Source: Cercis canadensis | Lineage: Eukaryota > Streptophyta > Magnoliopsida > Fabales > Fabaceae | DNA length: 64,000 nucleotides | Direction of reading: 5' to 3' | Assembly: GCA_003255065.1 (NCBI GenBank) | Contig: QAOA01006460.1 | Span: 691,128-755,127, forward strand | Shown here: in pieces, positions 59,180 to 64,000 of the stretch | Position numbering within the stretch: the first letter of the stretch is position 1 | Layout: each line of letters begins with the position of its first letter | Program-made: the position numbers and the translations under genes | The notes under the pieces: generated by a model | Database searches by the model: none | What the model was told of the DNA's origin: nothing | What the model saw: only the letters and a program-made list of their open reading frames with translations

Positions 59180-62100
59180 CAAAGGCTGAGTGAAATTAAT
59201 TATAAACAGGGCCTACTTTTTAAGGATCTATCAATTTGCTCTTGAGAGATTTCTTTCTTTTGGTTTTCATTTCTCTGTGCAGATTAGAGATTTTAATATG
59301 GCTGAAAGAGAGGAAGACATTGGTTTCTACGCTGGTTTTGTGGGTGAGATTTTGTTGATGTACTTTCTCTTTTGGTTACTTTGTTTGTGTACTTTCCATG
59401 CATGTAAATAAACATGAATATATAATTACACTTGCTGTAAAAATTATTTTTAAAATTTTATATATTATCAGTAATATCTTTATATAATTTATCTTTTAGA
59501 AAACTAATTGTCAGAGATTAAATGTTTTCGAATCACGTTTGTAAAATATATACTTTAATCATCACATATATATGATTTTATTGACTTTTAACATATGGAT
59601 GATTTTGTATATGTAGTTTGATTTTCATTGCTCAACTTGCATCAAAACTTCATAAGTATATAGATATAGTCATGCATCTATTATGCGGCTGCTTTTAAAC
59701 CTTGCTTTTTTTTATTCTCTCCAATTTTGATGGAGGCCTAAGCTCTTCGAGAAACGCTTCTTCTTATTTAAGATTTATAGTTTATGGAAGTTATGATAAA
59801 AGGTAATTGCTGGTTGTTTGAAATAACCTATTTCATAGTGTGTCTGATGGTTCAGAATTAAGAATCATTCTTGATGATATTAAATTCTTAATGTCGGATN
59901 TTTTTTTTTTTTTTTTTTGTCTGTATTCGTCGTGATGTTAATATAGTTGCCCATCACCTAGCTCGTTGGTCTTAACAGCTTAATGATGTAAAGGTTTGGG
60001 TTGAGTCTCACCCTCCTTTCATCTCTAATGTACTCTTAGCGATTTTTTCTGTTTTTAATGTATTTTTCTTTTTCCCCTAAAAAAAAACTTCATATAAGTG
60101 TATACTCAAAACACAATATTTTAATTTAACATTTGATTTTTCAAATAACAAACTTTGCAAAGTGTTTGTGATAAAAACAAAACTAGAAGTTCTACACTAT
60201 AAACAAATTTCTGTCCATATTATTTACTCTAATATAATGCTGAGTAACTATATATGATTTCTTAGATTTATTATTAACTGTTCCTAACAAAAAAAGACTT
60301 TCATTTCTTGAAGGGTGTTCTTTCATGATTGGCAGAGCTTTGACATCAATTTTGTGGGGAATTGTGGCTGATCGTTACGGTCGAAAACCAGTTATTATCA
60401 TAGGGACTCTTTCAGTGTTAGTAGCAGTAATTGGTTACCAACATTTTTTCTGTTGCATTTTCTAGTTTATATTGTTTTCTAATAACAATGCTCATGAAAT
60501 TATTGTCATCAATTTTGTGGGGAATTGTGGCTGATCGTTACGGTCGAAAACCCGTTATTATCATAGGGACTCTTTCAGTGTTAGTAGCAGTCAATTATTA
60601 TAATTGGTTACCAACATTTTTTCTGTTGCATGTTCTAGTTTATATTGTTTTCTAATAACAATGCTCATGAAATTATTGCAGGGTTGTTATTAACATTCTC
60701 TTTGGCCTTAGTGTCAATTTTTGGATGGCCTTAGCTACAAGGTTTCTTCTTGGAAGTATGAATGGTCTGCTTAGCCCAATAAAGGTATATATATGACAAT
60801 TTTAGCTACAACTCTATATTCAAACTTTGAAAATAACTTCAGTACTATTCAACTATAAGTTGTTTGATATATTTATACATCAATAAAAATATATTTATAT
60901 ATTCAAAATGAAGCACAATACATATTTAAAAAAACAAAAAACCAAAAGTGTACTTTAAAAATGGATTTTTTTTTTTAAAAAAAGTTAATCGTGATTTTAT
61001 TATATTTTATAGCTTTTTTTTTAAGGTACATAATTCACTTTCCAGTATTTTTTTTTTTAAAAAAAATAGTGTTATTAACTTATAAGCATGTTGAATAAGA
61101 TATAGAATCTTATAGAATGTGTTTTCTTTGTCAATAATGGATCAATTATGGACATGTTTGTATTTTTCTGTCTCACTCTAGTGGGTTTGTTTTGTTGTTT
61201 CTAAGTGACTTGCTCCACACTAGCTTACATTATCACATACATATAGAGCTGGGTTCATGGGCTATAAGCCTAGTGGGCTAACCCGTTAGGGCCTGATAAA
61301 ATGGTGGGCTGGGTTCTTAAATTGTTGGCTCGTTTAAAATCGGGCCAATTTGGCCCAGCCTGATCAGGTTCGGGCCTGGTTGGCCCAATTTGCTTTTTAT
61401 TTTTTTTATTTTTTTTTAGCTTTCAATTGCCCTCATTCTGAATGCAATCCCTAACTTAAAAATCAAAATTTTATCTCTCACATTCCACTCCGGTTCTTCC
61501 CAAATTTGACTCTCCCACACGGTTCTACCCCTCTCTGCCTCATTCTCCTCAGTTCTCACTGACGCTGCTGGCTACCGCCTCTCCTTCTCCAGCACCAGCC
61601 AGCACTTCCCATCTTTTTCCCCCATGCTCAACCTTGACCCATCATTTTCCCTCATGCTCAATATTAGATGAAGTGCTTTGAAGTTTATTGTTGTTAGCAC
61701 AAAGTAAAGTTGATGGGTATTGTTTCTTCAATGTTCTTTGAGGTTTCTTATGAGTTTCTTAGCTTTTCATGAAGTGAGTATGATTTATTTTCCATCTATA
61801 CTATGATTATTGGGCGAAATTTGTTATTTTTGGACCCCAGTGCTTAGCACTGCGTAACTAGCGTTGGGCACTGGCATCTTGACTTTAAAGGTTGTTGTTG
61901 CTAGACCCCCAGCGCTGAGCACCAGCACTCCAAAGCTTTCAATCCACTTGATTTTTCATGTTAAGCCTTCAACTTCAATTTTTCTAATACCTTACTTGTA
62001 AAACAATAAAAAATGGTATATTTAGGACATGAATTTGGACTCTTTTATCTTATTATAACATAAGTATGTTTCTTTTATGAACTTCATTAAATCTATCTTA

Positions 62101-63341
62101 GAAGGACTAGGTAGTAAGAGATTTAGTTTCTCTTAAGCTTTAGGGCCCGTTATGGCCCGCAACCCGAAGTGGGCTAGCTAGGCTAGGAATTGATTGGCCC
62201 AATTAGAACCGGGCTACTTTGGCCTGCGGCCCGATGTGGCCCTAATGGGCTGGGCTGACCTGTTAGCCAGCTCTACATACATATGCATGGGATACTTTTT
62301 TTTTTTACTAGAAGTCTATATTCACCAAAACTCAAAAGCAAAACTACTGTGGACCACATCAATTTATTTTTGTATAACTTAGATTTTTCTAATTTTCTTA
62401 CATTTCCTTTTTTAAGAGGTGTTGAAACTTCATTCCTTGCTCCCACTTATATGCATTCCATTTTTGTTTTTTGTGATATAATATATAAATTTCAAGGAAA
62501 GTGGATTAGGGGAGGGAGAGCTTGCAGGAAAATTTACAAGTTACCAAACAAAGCCAAACTCAGGCAATTTTTTTTTTTTAATAGAAAAGGAAAAGAATTG
62601 TTATGTTACTATTCTCCAAAAGTAAGAGATAACATTATCACCTCCTCAAAATTTTTAAATTTGATAAAAATAACTTTTGTTTTAAGGCTCATTGTAAAGC
62701 TCTCATAAATTTGAGCGATCCATAGTAAGTTGAAGCAATTAAATAGTTGATAAATTGCATAGATTGTGCTATAGAAAAATGGAATTATATTTAAATATTT
62801 TTTCTAAAATATTATGTATAACCCAATTTATGCCTTATATGAGTGTCTAAATGTTTTAATTCACACTATGTTACTATAATTCAGGAGGACTTAGTAATGA
62901 ATTCAAAATCATTGTATACTTTGATCTAAAATATGAGTTTTAAGAGGTAGTAGTGTTACCCTCTACATTGTGAGTAGTAGCATAGCAGCTCAGAAAAAAA
63001 TAAAATAAAATAAAAAATCCATGATTTCTATTTTCAAGTGATATATGAATATATGAGGTAATGTGAAACTTTGAAACGACGTAGTATTCCTTCTTTCCTT
63101 TAGCATGAGCAAGCGATTCTGTTTTGTAGGCCTACGCATGCGAAGTTTTCCGAGATGAGCATCATGCTCTAGGCCTATCAGCGGTAAGTTTGTGGAATTG
63201 TTGTATGATATTTTGAGTTGCAGAACTTTGCTGCATCATCAATGATCAGAGTAAATAATTATTTTATGTTTATTTCAGGTTAGCACATCATGGGGTAGTG
63301 GATTGATCATTGGTCCCGCTTTGGGGGGTTTCCTCGCTCAG
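57360..63341 (+). CDS. ZIFL (zinc-induced facilitator-like) MFS transporter, 5' part
   Basis: Vacuolar or plasma-membrane major facilitator protein linked to zinc/iron homeostasis, potassium and auxin transport. Exons seen: 57360-57510, 58453-58493, 59283-59343, 60314-60416, 60682-60784, 63130-63183 and 63279-63341; phases agree throughout, and the gene continues beyond the window. Landmarks: the ZIFL cysteine motif CPGCKVEQLKE, LPISSLFPFLYFM, the acidic EREEDIGFYAGFVG, the MFS signature WGIVADRYGRKPVIIIG, then FGLSVNFWMALATRFLLGS, AYACEVFRDEHHALGLS and VSTSWGSGLIIGPALGGFLA. No stop interrupts it. Exon four is partly duplicated downstream (60507-60579) without its own acceptor. The 2.3-kb intron after exon five contains an hAT element; the intron before exon four contains a LINE relic. 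Confidence 0.9.
59148..59178. repeat. (AT)n microsatellite in ZIFL intron two
   Basis: Uninterrupted TA dinucleotides. A (GA)n tract of similar size lies at 63411-63430 in a later intron. Confidence 0.9.
59918..60065 (+). mobile_element. LINE relic (RNase H-like tail) in a ZIFL intron
   Basis: The frame reads CIRRDVNIVAHHLARWS, a stop, then VWVESHPPFIS and VLLAIFSVF, the usual end of the RNase H region of plant L1-type LINEs (N..AH.LAR...W.E..P.FI). It is 5' truncated, contains a stop, and is preceded by a T run with an N (59900). Only the last 150 bp are recognisable. Confidence 0.6.
60344..60681 (+). repeat. 163-bp tandem duplication covering most of ZIFL exon four and the next intron
   Basis: The segment starting 'catcaattttgtggggaatt' at 60344 reappears at 60507 with one coding substitution (aaaccagtt versus aaacccgtt) and an 11-bp insertion in the intron part. 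There is no N between them, unlike the assembly-type duplications. The second copy lacks the exon's first 30 bp and has no AG in front, so splicing should skip it. Confidence 0.9.
61236..62283. mobile_element. Non-autonomous hAT element in a ZIFL intron, 8-bp target duplication
   Basis: The element is 61244-62275 (1,032 bp), starting TAGAGCTGG and ending CCAGCTCTA, with CATACATA on both sides (61236-61243 and 62276-62283). The subterminal sequence is rich in gggc/gccc words (gggctgggtt, ggcccagcc, gggcctgg, ggcccgcaaccc), typical of a large plant hAT family. No transposase frame. Confidence 0.88.
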
Positions 63342-64000
63342 GTAATTCTTTTCTCTTAGATTTTTCATTTGAAAAATTGCATCTTGAACATGACCCTTGA
63401 TTTGCAATCAGAGAGAGAGAGAGAGAGAGAAGGGACAAAATTATCTAACCTTGTATTGGGTATATGCAATTTTTTGGTGAGCAGTGATTATGAAGTGTGT
63501 GGTGGGTGTGGGGAAAATAAACTGGGACTTCTTTTTTCTGCTCATAGTGTATTGCCAAAAGTAACCATCTTGATATCTCTTGGAGGTAGTGAAACCCAGA
63601 ATTTTGGGAGATGACCACTATTGCACTTAGCTGCAAAGAAAGGAACAAGCTTTTTCACTTCTCGCTTCCCTGAGACTTCACATATTTATAAATTTGAATT
63701 TAAACCATGGAATTTAGAATGACAAAGCAAAATAGTTTTGTAAGAAATTTAGACTGCGTGGGTCTAACAGAGCATCACTTCAGGAATCATGGCAGCTGTA
63801 ATTTGAATTCTGCTAAAGGGGGGCTTTTTCACATATACATCTCTTGAAGATCATCTGTGTGCCTCCTTAGAAACACATTATGTTTCATACTCATGCTAAG
63901 TGCAATGTCTTTCATGAGCATTAACATCAAATTTGGACCAAAATCTTTTGGGATTAGTTCCAGATGGCCATAGTATAAACCCTTCAGAAATACGATCAAG
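63342..64000 (+). other. Intron of the ZIFL gene, to the window end
   Basis: Starts with donor GTAATT after the GGFLAQ exon. I found no continuation of the ZIFL protein (the next conserved block usually begins PADKYP) before the window ends, so this is intron. Confidence 0.6.

Noticed and set aside
60507..60579. Second ZIFL exon-four copy as a used exon
   Set aside because: There is no splice acceptor in front of it, and the first copy joins exon five in the correct phase.

Overview
This window is nuclear DNA of a flowering plant, a eudicot. It is AT-rich, its genes have GT-AG introns, and it carries plant-only families: a coiled-coil NLR, pectin methylesterases with inhibitor pro-regions, a plant mobile domain protein and a ZIFL transporter. 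It also holds a plastid ycf2 insertion and many plant transposons. I cannot name the species. The text is draft assembly: fifteen single N bases, about half of them flanked by near-identical copies of 66-274 bp that look like unmerged contig or haplotype ends.

Layout. 1-1.7 kb: AT microsatellite, degenerate tandem repeat, a Mutator-like MITE and a dead laccase fragment (-). 3.2-6.9 kb: a CNL resistance gene (-) with one frameshift just before its P-loop. 8.2-10.1 kb: two exon-sized gene fragments, an inositol polyphosphate 5-phosphatase first exon (-) and two FIP2-like pentapeptide exons (+). 10.4-16.8 kb: a non-autonomous LTR retrotransposon with target duplication. 18.0-19.1 kb: a two-exon ZIP metal transporter (-). 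19.5-26.7 kb: repeats, MITEs and one possible small secreted six-cysteine peptide (+). 26.7-30.9 kb: a gene joining a MuDR-type N-terminal domain to a plant mobile domain (+). 34.9-35.5 kb: a very long trinucleotide array. 36.5-38.6 kb: a CACTA element. 42.0-46.1 kb (+) and 48.5-50.9 kb (-): two complete, convergent pectin methylesterases of different subclasses. 51-57 kb: gene-poor, with an unidentified coding relic, a ycf2 insertion, a TRIM element and a MITE. 57-64 kb: a ZIFL transporter (+) that runs off the window, with an hAT element and a LINE relic in its introns and a partial duplication of one exon.

How the genes relate. There are no operons. The ZIP and ZIFL genes both handle transition metals and the two esterases both act on wall pectin, but only the esterases are close neighbours. 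The strongest items for a second look are the domain fusion at 28.0-30.9 kb, the six-cysteine peptide, the exon duplication in the ZIFL gene, the frameshifted NLR, and the assembly duplications around N bases.
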